Source: Shewanella electrodiphila
GTDB lineage: Bacteria > Pseudomonadota > Gammaproteobacteria > Enterobacterales > Shewanellaceae
Direction of reading: 5' to 3'
DNA: 64,000 nucleotides
Assembly (NCBI RefSeq): GCF_023283985.1
Contig: NZ_JAKIKU010000018.1
Coordinates: forward strand, 1-64,000
The notes under the pieces are model-generated. The model did not search any database. It saw nothing but the letters and a program-made list of their open reading frames with translations, and was not told the origin of the DNA. This document shows positions 33,788-42,055 of this stretch, one piece after another (the stretch's first letter is position 1; each line of letters begins with the position of its first letter). A program made the translations under genes and the position numbers.

Positions 33788-33981
33788 TTTAAGCATATTA
33801 GAGCAAGCCATTGTTTCAAGCTCAATGAAGACACGCGGAGTTTATAACTATAAATGAAGCAGAAATTGAGACCATGGAATTTTTAAGCATATTAGAGCAA
33901 GCCATTGTTTCAAGCTCAATGAAAACACGCGGAGCTTATAAGCATAAGTGAGCATGTTTGAAGCAGAAATTGAGACTATGG
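33788..33981. repeat. Direct duplication in the purH-purD spacer
   Basis: Two copies, 33788-33877 (90 bp) and 33882-33981 (100 bp), are nearly identical. They share TTTAAGCATATTAGAGCAAG, CCATTGTTTCAAGCTCAATG, ACACGCGGAG and AGCAGAAATTGAGAC. Copy 2 has an insertion of about 10 bp near its middle. The second copy ends just before the purD ribosome-binding site. Confidence 0.9.
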
Positions 33982-34004
33982 CGCAGCTATAAGAGGATTA
34001 AAAG

Positions 34005-35306
34005 ATGCAAGTATTAGTTATTGGCGGCGGCGGACGCGAACATGCGTTAGCTTGGAAAGCAGCACAATCACCAGAAGTTGACACTGTATTTGTCGCACCA
34101 GGCAATGCGGGCACGTCTTTAGAGCCAAAACTAGAAAACGTCGACATTAACGTTGAAGCGATTTCAGAGTTAGTTAAGTTTGCTCAAGACAACAAAATTG
34201 AATTGACGATTGTTGGTCCAGAAGTGCCATTAGCACTGGGCGTAGTCGATGCTTTTAACGAAGCAAAATTACCGATTTTCGGCCCTACCCAAGGCGCTGC
34301 GCAGCTTGAGTCTTCAAAAGCCTTCACCAAAGACTTTTTAGCGCGTCATAACATCCCAACTGCTGACTACTCAAACTTCACTGAAATTGACGCTGCAAAA
34401 GCGTACTCAGCAGAGTTAACAGCTAAAACAGGTTTCCCTGTTGTGATTAAAGCTGACGGCTTAGCAGCAGGCAAAGGCGTGATTATCGCTGCTGACCAAG
34501 CTGAAGCTGATGCGGCAATCGAAGACATGCTAGCTGGCAACAAGTTCGGTGAAGCCGGTTCTCGCGTCGTTATCGAAGAATTTTTAAAAGGTGAAGAAGC
34601 CAGTTTTATCGTGATGGTAGACGGCAAAAACATCTTAGCAATGGCCACCAGCCAAGACCATAAAGCCCGTGATAACGGCGATTATGGCCCTAACACTGGC
34701 GGCATGGGTGCATACTCACCAGCCCCTGTTGTCACCCAAGCCGTTCACGATTGGACGATTGCAAATGTTATCCGCCCAACGGTTGATGGCATGGCAGCAG
34801 AAGGCAATGTATACACAGGCTTCTTATATGCAGGGTTAATGATTTCTCCAGATGGCAGCGCAAAAGTACTTGAGTACAACTGCCGCTTTGGCGACCCAGA
34901 AACACAACCAATCATGATGCGTCTACAATCAGACCTAGTTGAGCTTTGTCTAGCAGCCACCCGTGGTGAGTTAGATACTGTGACTGCAGAATTTGATTCA
35001 CGCGCAGCAGTCGGTGTTGTACTTGCAGCAGGCGGTTACCCAGATGCATACCGCAAAGCTGACGTGATTGACGGCTTATCTTTAGGTGATAACAACGCCA
35101 AAGTATTCCACGCTGGCACAGCAATGAAAGATGGTCACGTCGTCACTGCAGGCGGCCGCGTATTATGTGCGACTGCGTTAGGTGATACAGTTACAGAAGC
35201 ACAAGCAAGCGCATACAAGTTAGTCGATGCCATCCACTGGGATGATGTCTACTTCCGCACTGATATTGCATACCGTGCAATTGCACGTGAGCAAGGGAAA
35301 GACTAA
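34005..35306 (+). CDS. purD: Phosphoribosylamine-glycine ligase (GARS)
   Basis: The 433-residue ATP-grasp enzyme joins glycine to phosphoribosylamine in purine synthesis. MQVLVIGGGGREHALAWKA (N-domain), FVAPGNAGT, LTIVGPEVPLALGVVD, VIKADGLAAGKGVI (ATP-binding loop), EEFLKGEEASFIVMVDG, TGGMGAYSP and NCRFGDPETQ are all present and match E. coli PurD in order. AGAGGA precedes the ATG. It is downstream of purH, separated by a duplicated spacer, and ends at a strong terminator. Confidence 0.98.
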   Translation: MQVLVIGGGGREHALAWKAAQSPEVDTVFVAPGNAGTSLEPKLENVDINVEAISELVKFAQDNKIELTIVGPEVPLALGVVDAFNEAKLPIFGPTQGAAQLESSKAFTKDFLARHNIPTADYSNFTEIDAAKAYSAELTAKTGFPVVIKADGLAAGKGVIIAADQAEADAAIEDMLAGNKFGEAGSRVVIEEFLKGEEASFIVMVDGKNILAMATSQDHKARDNGDYGPNTGGMGAYSPAPVVTQAVHDWTIANVIRPTVDGMAAEGNVYTGFLYAGLMISPDGSAKVLEYNCRFGDPETQPIMMRLQSDLVELCLAATRGELDTVTAEFDSRAAVGVVLAAGGYPDAYRKADVIDGLSLGDNNAKVFHAGTAMKDGHVVTAGGRVLCATALGDTVTEAQASAYKLVDAIHWDDVYFRTDIAYRAIAREQGKD

Positions 35307-35343
35307 TTATTTAGTTTGTACTTGTAGTTGAAGCGATAAAAAT

Positions 35344-35377
35344 AAAATCCCTGTGATAGAAATATCATAGGGATTTT
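35344..35377. terminator. Terminator after purD, usable from both strands
   Basis: A 15-bp stem (35344-35358 with 35363-35377, one G-T pair) is closed by a GAAA tetraloop, with A- and T-runs at the ends. It abuts the stop codon of the convergent DUF4393 gene. Confidence 0.9.
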
Positions 35378-36144
35378 CAACCTAATCCATACTCATCCTT
35401 ACGTAGCTTTGTCCTTTCTTCTTTAGATACAATTGGGGCTCCGAAAAACTCACATGGATTCCCATTAAAGCCTTTTCCTTTCACATACATGTGTAAAGAC
35501 AAAGGCATGGGGGTGACATCCGCAATTAGACTATCAGATGAAAACCCTGTTTTTATTAGCTCTAAGCTACGCAAGTGATCTAATTCACGATCGATTTGTT
35601 GAAGATCCATTGTGTTCATCACTAGAGTTAACTCTTCAACTTCCATTTTGAATGTTTGAGCTGCAATCCATCCCTCTTCAGTTTGAAAGACTTTTGATTG
35701 CTCACAAATATGGTTCAATAGCTTAACTTGACTCGTTGTTAGCTGCGTTAAAAGATTAATCAATATTAAGTTACTTTCACCTCCTCCCTCTTTTGTGCAT
35801 GAACTAGCAAGAATGCCAGCCCATAAACCCTGCATAACCTTTTCTTCCGCCCATGATCCATTTTCGATAGTCGAATGAATAATTCTTGGGTGAGCACTTA
35901 ACTCTTTATAACCACCTTGAAGCTCTAATAATTTTTCAGCTTTATTCGCTATTGTTATCGCATTTCTAGCTCTCCAACTACTAACTTTGTCTTTAAGCAG
36001 AAGTCCAAACTCTTCAGCTGCAGGTAAGCATATACACCCTAAGAAAGCCGAAGCACCATTAACAGTCCCTTCTGTTACTGTATTGATTGAGTCTGCGATT
36101 GGTTTTACGCCTAAAATATCTATACTTTTATTCTCTTCCGTCAT
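35377..36144 (-). CDS. DUF4393 (Abi-alpha-like) protein
   Basis: This 255-residue protein resembles the DUF4393/Abi-alpha group: an N-terminal small-residue stretch (DSINTVTEGTVNGASAFLGCICLPAAEEFGLLLKDKV, read in parts), RARNAITIANKAEKLLE, IIHSTIENGSWAEEKVMQGLWAGILASS, and a C-terminal helical region with a winged-helix-like LRSLELIKTGF. Some members have been linked to phage abortive infection, but a defence role is only inferred here. No membrane anchor is certain; residues about 26-45 are moderately hydrophobic. It is a single gene between purD and a patch of structured repeats, consistent with an accessory insertion. AAGGAAG lies about 10 bases before the ATG. Confidence 0.7.
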   Translation of the reverse strand: MTEENKSIDILGVKPIADSINTVTEGTVNGASAFLGCICLPAAEEFGLLLKDKVSSWRARNAITIANKAEKLLELQGGYKELSAHPRIIHSTIENGSWAEEKVMQGLWAGILASSCTKEGGGESNLILINLLTQLTTSQVKLLNHICEQSKVFQTEEGWIAAQTFKMEVEELTLVMNTMDLQQIDRELDHLRSLELIKTGFSSDSLIADVTPMPLSLHMYVKGKGFNGNPCEFFGAPIVSKEERTKLRKDEYGLG

Positions 36145-36292
36145 TAGGCTTATTCTTCCTTCTAAATTACATTTATATAAATACCAATCTACCTTAACTG
36201 AAAATGATGTTTGTTGACCTAACTCAAAACTTCAATCTAACCAATTGCCTGCCGCAGGCTTATGTGCAGATACAACTGCGAGGCGCTGCAAG

Positions 36293-36331
36293 TACATCCA
36301 TGTAAGCTCTGCCAAAACATCCATGTTTTGG
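36293..36331. repeat. Two mini-hairpins with CATCCATG core
   Basis: TACA-TCCA-TGTA (36293-36304) and CCAAAACA-TCCA-TGTTTTGG (36312-36331). The loop and the flanking CA/TG are constant, while the arms differ and remain complementary. Confidence 0.85.
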
Positions 36332-36461
36332 AAGCTCGCTGCTGCATCTACACTGGGATTATTACTTCTTCGATTTAACTTCTTTTGGGTATTCTAAAAA
36401 GCTCGAGCATACAATTTGAAGACACCATATGAATTGAGGCCATCAAAAAAATTACGTGAGC

Positions 36462-36690
36462 CCAGACATGGATGTCTGGCTAGCTTTCGAGGGGAAGGGA
36501 CGCCCCATCGAAAGCGTTAGTCATTTTCGAAGATGGTCGAAGTAGAATCAAAAAGAAGCTAAAAGCTGGAGCCATCCTTGTAGAAATCTTTCGCTTTTCA
36601 GAAAATTTCGTAAAGGCGGCAGGGTGATCCTAGAGGGTATTGCTGTTGATACCCTTTTGGTCTGGAGTGGGCGAGGCGCCACGACCTTGA
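36462..36690 (+). repeat. Structured repeat, copy 3 (diverged)
   Basis: Hairpin CCAGACA-TGGA-TGTCTGG (36462-36479), then GGGG-AAGGGACG-CCCC (36491-36506) inside the stem GCTTTCG/CGAAAGC, then stem AGGGTAT/ATACCCT with loop TGCTGTTG (36634-36655), then GTGGGCGAGGCGCCAC (36667-36682). It has the same order of parts as the copies at 3.3-4.0 kb, with different stem sequences. Confidence 0.75.
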
Positions 36691-36829
36691 TTTTGCTTTG
36701 AACTACAAAAAACAAAACGAAATGCGCCATCGGAAGCGTTAGTAATTTTTGAAGATGAACGAAGCAGAATCAAAACGAGGCCAAAAGATAAACAATACTC
36801 CGTTGGAAATTTTGCTTTTTAAATTTCGC

Positions 36830-36905
36830 CGGAGCGCTGAGGGATTATCAAGGGGGACAAGCGCTTTCCCCCTTGATTTTGGTGTGGGCGAAGCGCCACG
36901 ATCTT
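36830..36905 (+). repeat. Structured repeat, partial copy 4
   Basis: A 10-bp stem TCAAGGGGGA/TCCCCCTTGA (36848-36857, 36867-36876) with a different loop, followed by GTGGGCGAAGCGCCAC (36884-36899). The upstream parts are weak or missing. Confidence 0.7.
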
Positions 36906-36968
36906 GATGTAGATTTAGATGTAGATTTATAAAATAAAAATCACTTCGGCATTTCTGCCGAAACCCAA

Positions 36969-37520
36969 TTACCAGTATGACTGCTCATTCAGTGCATCCA
37001 CACAAAAACTATCCCCTTCAATCGGCTCAATCTCGGTGCCAACTAATGACTGTGCTAACCATCCTTCAGGGTAAGTCAGTATAAGAGGCGCTTTGATGCA
37101 GTCTTCGCTGACAGGGTTAAAGCCAACCTTAACGTAGTAGTTAGGGTCACCGTAAGTAAACACTAACTCAACCCCATTGTCTTTCAGCTGTTTTAAGCCA
37201 AAGTTAATTAGCTTTTGGCCAATCCCTTTTGCTTGAAAAGCGGTGCTCACCGCAACAGGAGATAAAATAAACGCATTGGCTTTATTCGCTAATGTTAAAC
37301 GACTAAAGAAGATAGCCCCTACAATCTTGTTTTCTATGGTTGCAACAAAGCCCAACAAGTCTGTCTCAGGTGTTGTCACAATCAATTCAGAAACTAAGTG
37401 ACCAATCACCTTGCCTTCAACCTCGCCCTCAGCATCCCCAAACGATTGAGTAAATAACTCAATAACATCGTCTGTTGCGTTAGTAGTGAAAGCCGATAAC
37501 TTTATAGTGTCATCTGTCAT
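36969..37520 (-). CDS. GNAT family N-acetyltransferase (YhbS-like)
   Basis: The product is about 183 residues. It shows IVGAIFFSRLTL, ILSPVAVSTAFQAKGIGQKLINFGL (motif A; QAKGIG loop), VFTYGDPNYYVKVGF and the C-terminal AQSLVGTE region typical of YhbS-type acetyltransferases. The substrate is unknown. ATG at 37520 is listed, but the in-frame TTG at 37529 lies at a better distance from GAGG and could be the real start. It borders the repeat patch. Confidence 0.85.
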   Translation of the reverse strand: MTDDTIKLSAFTTNATDDVIELFTQSFGDAEGEVEGKVIGHLVSELIVTTPETDLLGFVATIENKIVGAIFFSRLTLANKANAFILSPVAVSTAFQAKGIGQKLINFGLKQLKDNGVELVFTYGDPNYYVKVGFNPVSEDCIKAPLILTYPEGWLAQSLVGTEIEPIEGDSFCVDALNEQSYW

Positions 37521-37630
37521 ATTTTGCAATTAAGCCTCTGAAACGGAATTTATTGATGTCATATAACATTATTATCGACGGTTATTTCACTACAAGCCAG
37601 TTTGCTAAAATCAAATTGCGACCCTAAAAC

Positions 37631-37654
37631 AAAAAAGCCGAGCATGGGCTCGGC
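37631..37654 (-). terminator. Rho-independent terminator
   Basis: GCCGAGC (37637-37643) pairs with GCTCGGC (37648-37654). On the minus strand a T-run follows. It terminates the secreted-protein gene at 37682. Confidence 0.9.
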
Positions 37655-37681
37655 AAAGGGGTGATTCAAATGAAAAATGGG

Positions 37682-38131
37682 TTAATCACGGTTAACGGTA
37701 TCTTCGTACTCAGTAATTTTGGCACCGAACTGATAGCCACCATTATTACGGTTGTATTCGCGAAATAAGCTTACTGAGAAATAGGTCGGTGCATCAGTAT
37801 CAATCACACCTGAAACCACCTGTGCCAATGTTTCTACGTCATGCTCTGCAGAAAAATAGAAATGCTTGGTTTTCTGCAACGATAACTGCTTAGCTTGCTC
37901 TTTTGTGATAAGGATTTCACTAAATTGGGTCGCTACAATTCTCGTAAACTCAGTATGGTACGCATCACCTTCTTCTAGCAACAGCATCGATGTTTCAGCC
38001 ACCACCATTTCACTCATAGCTTGCTCTAATTGAGCTTGTTCAGATGCTTCATTGGCATTTGCCGTCGCTGAAACACCCAATGCGCTAAATGATAGCGACA
38101 TAAGCACTGCGCCAATTTGTTTTTTATTCAT
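37682..38131 (-). CDS. Small secreted protein of unknown function
   Basis: The 149-residue product has a signal peptide ending near ATANA (about 27), then a helical acidic region (EASEQAQLEQAMSEMVVAE) and a C-terminal beta-rich part (THYFSAEHDV-like and YFSVSLFREYNRNNGGYQFGAKI). There is no lipobox and no cysteine in the mature part. I do not recognise the family. The leader contains three segments that can form two alternative hairpins, listed separately. It is monocistronic with its own terminator. Confidence 0.7.
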   Translation of the reverse strand: MNKKQIGAVLMSLSFSALGVSATANANEASEQAQLEQAMSEMVVAETSMLLLEEGDAYHTEFTRIVATQFSEILITKEQAKQLSLQKTKHFYFSAEHDVETLAQVVSGVIDTDAPTYFSVSLFREYNRNNGGYQFGAKITEYEDTVNRD

Positions 38132-38149
38132 GTAATACCTATATATCGT

Positions 38150-38203
38150 GGCGGTTTATTGAGGTGCGTCAGCCTCTCAATAAAGGAAAATCTCAATAAC
38201 CGC
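38150..38203 (-). promoter_or_regulatory. Leader with two mutually exclusive hairpins
   Basis: In the transcript of the gene at 37682-38131, segment 1 GCGGTTATTGAG, segment 2 TTTATTGAGAGG and segment 3 CCTCAATAAACCGC follow one another. Segment 3 can pair with segment 1 (one bulged A) or with segment 2, but not with both. It ends about 20 bases before the start codon. This suggests an RNA switch, but it may simply be a duplicated inverted repeat. Confidence 0.45.
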
Positions 38204-38589
38204 AGTCTACCCTTTACTAATCTAAGCAATTAATCGCTTTTGAAGGACTCAACCCTCATATAGCTTGTTTAAGGTCAAAAGTTAACGGCTTAATGCCGTC
38301 GAACAAGCAGTTCAAATCACATCGACTTTTTTCGGTAATATTTTGAATGGGTATTTATGCACGCTAAATAACTATTATGAATAGCTATGCTTATTAAATG
38401 TCTGAATTGTTAAAACTAGCTAAATCCAATCCAATTAACGGCTATAACAACGACCCACAAACATCGACTTGAGCTACTGCTTTATGGCAGGATGTCGCAC
38501 CGTCACAATTTAATAACAATAGTAACCAAGGCTAAAAATAACTTATACCTAGCACGACCTATAATAAAAATAACATTAGGGATAGCTTT
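38204..38589. other. Divergent intergenic region upstream of nhaC-type gene
   Basis: About 385 bp, AT-rich, probably holding both divergent promoters. No operator or repeat was recognised. TTAGGGATAG precedes the + strand ATG. Confidence 0.5.
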
Positions 38590-40068
38590 ATGTCTGACTC
38601 TCAAATCAAGCAGCCGAGTTTGCTTGATGCACTCTTACCCGTCTTTGCATTAATCACTATGCTTGGCGCTGCGGTATACCTTTTTTCATCTGACAGCTCT
38701 TCAGGTGCTAACCAAATAGCGCTGATCCTTGCTGCGTGTATTGCCATCGTGATTGGTTATAAAAATGGTTACAGCTGGAACCAAATGGAGCGCGGAATAG
38801 TCAACAGTATTGGTATCGCCACAGGCGCATTACTGATTCTATTTACTGTGGGATCGCTCATTGGAACTTGGATTCTTTCAGGAACTGTACCGACAATGAT
38901 TTATTACGGTATGCAAATCCTCAACCCCAAATATTTCTACGCTGCAAGTTGTATCTTGTGCGCGATAGTCGCTATCAGTATCGGCAGTTCATGGACGGTG
39001 GCCGGTACAATAGGTATTGCACTGGTGGGCATTGCCTCGGCAATGGGCTTAGATATTAATATCACCGCTGGCGCTATTATTAGTGGTGCTTATTTTGGCG
39101 ATAAAATGTCGCCATTATCTGATACCACCAACCTTGCGCCCGCTGTTGCAGGTTCTAATATTTTTAGTCATATCAAGCATATGACTTGGACAACCGTGCC
39201 AAGCATCATTATTGCGCTCATTGTGTTTACGATTATTGGCTTGTCTGCTGATGTGTCGAGTTTTGACTCGCAACTAGGCACAACGTTAGCTCTGCTTGAG
39301 CAAACCTACGACCCCGGCCTGCATTTACTGTTACCCCTGTTAGTCGTGCTGTTTTTAGCAAACAAGAAAATGCCCGCTTTCCCTACCGTCATTTTAGGTA
39401 CCATTGCAGGGGCAATTTGCGCAGCCCTTTTCCAATTCGACAACATCATAGCGTATGTTAATGAGCCCGATTTATTGCCATTTGTGGCGATCATTAAAGG
39501 CATTTGGATTGCAATGTTCGATGGTTACGTGGCAACCACGGGTGATGAGGTACTGGATAACTTACTCAGCCGTGGTGGTATGAGCAGCATGGTCACTACC
39601 GTTTGGTTAATTCTCTGTGCCATGGCGTTTGGTGGAGTAATGGAAGTAACAGGCTTACTTTCAAGGTTACTAGAAAGCATTCTTAGCTTAGTCACAGGCA
39701 CCAGTAGCTTAATCATCACTACATTAGGGGTTTGTATCGGTGCTAACGTGATTACTGCCGACCAGTATATTGCCATTGTACTGCCTGGAAGAATGCTGAA
39801 ACTTGAATATCAAAAACGTCAACTTGCTGCTGTGAACCTCAGCCGCGCCCTTGAAGACTCGGCCACTGTTACCAGCCCATTAATTCCTTGGAATACTTGT
39901 GGCGCATTTATGGCAAGCACTTTAGGTGTAGCGACTATCGCTTACTTGCCCTATGCGATATTTAACTTGGTCTGCCCATTTATCAGTGCATCGTATGCTT
40001 ACTTCAATATTAAAATTGAGCCGTTAGAAGAAACCGAATTAACGATAACTAATCCAAGTGAAGGTTAA
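38590..40068 (+). CDS. nhaC: NhaC family Na+/H+ antiporter
   Basis: The 492-residue membrane protein has 11-13 hydrophobic helices and the family pattern: NGYSWNQMERGIVNSIGIATGALLILF read in parts, IGTWILSGTVPTMIYYG, ISIGSSWTVAGTIGIAL, AGAIISGAYFGDKMSPLSDTTNLAPAVAG (the hallmark GDKMSPLSDTT) and LEDSATVTSPLIPWNTCG. It exchanges Na+ for protons at the inner membrane for salt or alkaline pH homeostasis. NhaC-type proteins also include amino-acid/organic-ion exchangers, so the substrate is not certain. Its stop overlaps that of the convergent oxidoreductase gene by four bases. Confidence 0.92.
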   Translation: MSDSQIKQPSLLDALLPVFALITMLGAAVYLFSSDSSSGANQIALILAACIAIVIGYKNGYSWNQMERGIVNSIGIATGALLILFTVGSLIGTWILSGTVPTMIYYGMQILNPKYFYAASCILCAIVAISIGSSWTVAGTIGIALVGIASAMGLDINITAGAIISGAYFGDKMSPLSDTTNLAPAVAGSNIFSHIKHMTWTTVPSIIIALIVFTIIGLSADVSSFDSQLGTTLALLEQTYDPGLHLLLPLLVVLFLANKKMPAFPTVILGTIAGAICAALFQFDNIIAYVNEPDLLPFVAIIKGIWIAMFDGYVATTGDEVLDNLLSRGGMSSMVTTVWLILCAMAFGGVMEVTGLLSRLLESILSLVTGTSSLIITTLGVCIGANVITADQYIAIVLPGRMLKLEYQKRQLAAVNLSRALEDSATVTSPLIPWNTCGAFMASTLGVATIAYLPYAIFNLVCPFISASYAYFNIKIEPLEETELTITNPSEG

Positions 40069-41417
40069 CCGAATTTATCTTTTAACCAACCATAATGATA
40101 GTAACCCCACTGCCCTATTCGCCTTGCTTTGGTAAAGGGCATCGCAGGCAGTGGCGCGTTATAAAGCGGTAAATCAGGTAAAGATTCACCAGCAATACTT
40201 TGAGCTAGCCTAAAGGCAGCTTGAGCACTAAAAGATACTCCTGCGCCACAATAACCAAGGCTATAACCAACACCATTTTTACTGTACACATGGGGCATGT
40301 CATCCATTGATGCAGCAATCCAACCTGTCCAGTTATAGGCAATTTTTTTGCGGCTTAAATACGGGAAACATTTATCCATAGCTAGCTTTAAGCGCTGACC
40401 ATAAATAGGTTCAGCCGCATCTTTGCCCCACACCGCGCCTCTTCCGCCGAATAACAGTCGGTTATCAGGTAGCAGCCTAAAGTAATACTTTAATATTCTG
40501 GTATCCATGGTGACTTGGTTAGTATGCAAACCCGCTTGGGCTAGCTCATCATCGCTCAATGGCTCGGTGACAATAATATTACTTAAAATCGGTAAAAACT
40601 TGTCATCCACTCGCTGATTAAACTGTTTTGGTGAATAGGCATTTCCCGCCATTATCACTTTGTTTGCCAACAGTTCACCATGCTCGGTAAGCAGTCGATG
40701 TTTACCGTTTTCTTCAATCCAATCGACAACACAAGACTGCTCATTAATGCTAATACCTTGCTGCTGAACCAATGATTTATAACCCAGTAACAATTTCAGC
40801 GGATTTACACCAAAGCCATCATTAAGCCTTAATGCACCATAAGCTTGATGATGATTGAGATATTGATTTTTAAACTTATCAGCACTGATAAATTGCGCCG
40901 TAAAATCACTGTCTTGCGCCATGTTTTGCTGAATAAAATCAGCGGCGGCTTTAAGGCTGTTAAGCGCTTTGGGATTATGCGCCACTTTAAGATAACCATG
41001 TTCTTGGGGTTCACAGGCTATCTGGTGTTGATTTATCAGCCCTTCTACTCGGCTTACCGCTTGACTGAACTCCTGATAAATACCTTGTGCTGTAGCAAGA
41101 TCCCACCGCTTTGCCATAGCTGAGTAGCCTAAGCGACCTGAACCTTTAAGCACAAACCCCGCATTTCGTGCACTGGCACCAAACCCTACCTGATTAGCTT
41201 CAAGTACACGGCAATCAATATTAAATTCGGTTGCTAAGTAATACGCTGTTAGTAATCCAGTGTAGCCACCGCCGATAATCGCCACATCTGTTTGTTGACT
41301 ACTCTTAAGTGAAGGTAGTAGCGCAGGCAAGCTTTGGGTCGATGCCCAATAACTATCTGCAAAAGGTTGTGATGCTGGCGTGCTGTTGATTAAAGGATCG
41401 TAATAACTTGAAGGCAT
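40065..41417 (-). CDS. FAD-dependent oxidoreductase, DAO family (PuuB-like)
   Basis: The 450-residue protein has the FAD-binding motif DVAIIGGGYTGLLTAYYL (GXGXXG-type near 48-54) and GASARNAGF, typical of the D-amino-acid oxidase/gamma-glutamylputrescine oxidase group. Near the C-terminus are GGRG, WTGWIAASMDDMPHV and GYCGAGVSFSAQAAFRLAQ, the closing FAD/substrate segment. It probably oxidises a secondary amine or amino acid. PuuB is the closest type by memory, but no other putrescine genes lie here. It converges on and overlaps nhaC by four bases, with no room for a separate terminator. Confidence 0.88.
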   Translation of the reverse strand: MPSSYYDPLINSTPASQPFADSYWASTQSLPALLPSLKSSQQTDVAIIGGGYTGLLTAYYLATEFNIDCRVLEANQVGFGASARNAGFVLKGSGRLGYSAMAKRWDLATAQGIYQEFSQAVSRVEGLINQHQIACEPQEHGYLKVAHNPKALNSLKAAADFIQQNMAQDSDFTAQFISADKFKNQYLNHHQAYGALRLNDGFGVNPLKLLLGYKSLVQQQGISINEQSCVVDWIEENGKHRLLTEHGELLANKVIMAGNAYSPKQFNQRVDDKFLPILSNIIVTEPLSDDELAQAGLHTNQVTMDTRILKYYFRLLPDNRLLFGGRGAVWGKDAAEPIYGQRLKLAMDKCFPYLSRKKIAYNWTGWIAASMDDMPHVYSKNGVGYSLGYCGAGVSFSAQAAFRLAQSIAGESLPDLPLYNAPLPAMPFTKARRIGQWGYYHYGWLKDKFG

Positions 41418-41476
41418 ACAAGGTACTCATTTATCGCTGTGCTGAAATACATTAAAAGTGATGTTTTGAAGCGAAC

Positions 41477-42055
41477 TTAGCCAAATTCAATCACCATTTC
41501 ACAAGCGGTGCAGTGACAGTCATCACCACATATCACGCACAGGTAATCGCTGTTGTCATGTCGCTGATTCCAGCGACTCGGGTGCAACTTAATCAATTCA
41601 CCTCCAGCATGTGTAAAGTAGCCTACTGCCGAGTTATTGGGGCTTTGCTGCCACAAATGACTCACGCCAGCTTTAGCCCCTTGCTGCTTTACTGCTGCAA
41701 TTGAAGCCTGCAATAGCCGAGAACCAATGCCTTTCCCTCGCTGACCTTCTGCCACTGTATTGCATTTGAAGTAACACATATCTTCAACGGAAACTGGCCA
41801 TTTATCTGGGGTGCACCATTGATCAATGGGCCACTTTCCCGCCGAATAAGTTAATCGAAAACCGACGATAGTTGATTGACTGTCAATCTGTGAAGTTTCA
41901 TCACTTATCGCGATAAAATGCGCATTAATATTATTTTTTATACCCATTTGATAAATTTTTTCAAGGGAGTCGAGATTTAAATAGCCTTCACCATGCACGA
42001 GATTACCTAGCTCTATAACCTGTTGAAAATACTCAGGAGTTAAGTTTCTTATCAT
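41477..42055 (-). CDS. GNAT family acetyltransferase with C-terminal Cys cluster
   Basis: The product is about 192 residues. The GNAT core is visible: IRNLTPEYFQQVIELGNLVHG, then VEDMCYFKCNTVAEGQRGKGIGSRLLQASI (motif A, RGKGIG) and AVGYFTHAGGE. The C-terminus is unusual: CVICGDDCHCTACE (CX2CX3CXCX2C), a cysteine-rich tail that could bind zinc or a similar metal. The start is uncertain: the ATG at 42055 (MIRNLTPE) fits the domain start and GGAG lies 11 bases upstream. Longer starts to 42157 are possible. It lies close to the FAD oxidoreductase (59 bp) on the same strand and may be co-transcribed. The substrate is unknown. Confidence 0.82.
   Translation of the reverse strand: MIRNLTPEYFQQVIELGNLVHGEGYLNLDSLEKIYQMGIKNNINAHFIAISDETSQIDSQSTIVGFRLTYSAGKWPIDQWCTPDKWPVSVEDMCYFKCNTVAEGQRGKGIGSRLLQASIAAVKQQGAKAGVSHLWQQSPNNSAVGYFTHAGGELIKLHPSRWNQRHDNSDYLCVICGDDCHCTACEMVIEFG

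Larger units (their letters stand above)
36145..36968. other. Non-coding repeat-rich patch
   Basis: About 820 bp without a gene. It carries small hairpins with the CATCCATG/CATGGATG core, two diverged copies of the structured repeat also seen at 3.3-4.0 kb, and a short direct repeat GATGTAGATTTA near 36906-36930. One short open frame is only a reading through the repeats. Confidence 0.75.

Noticed and set aside
35987..36217. Short + strand frame over the DUF4393 gene
   Set aside because: Antisense shadow without a start signal.
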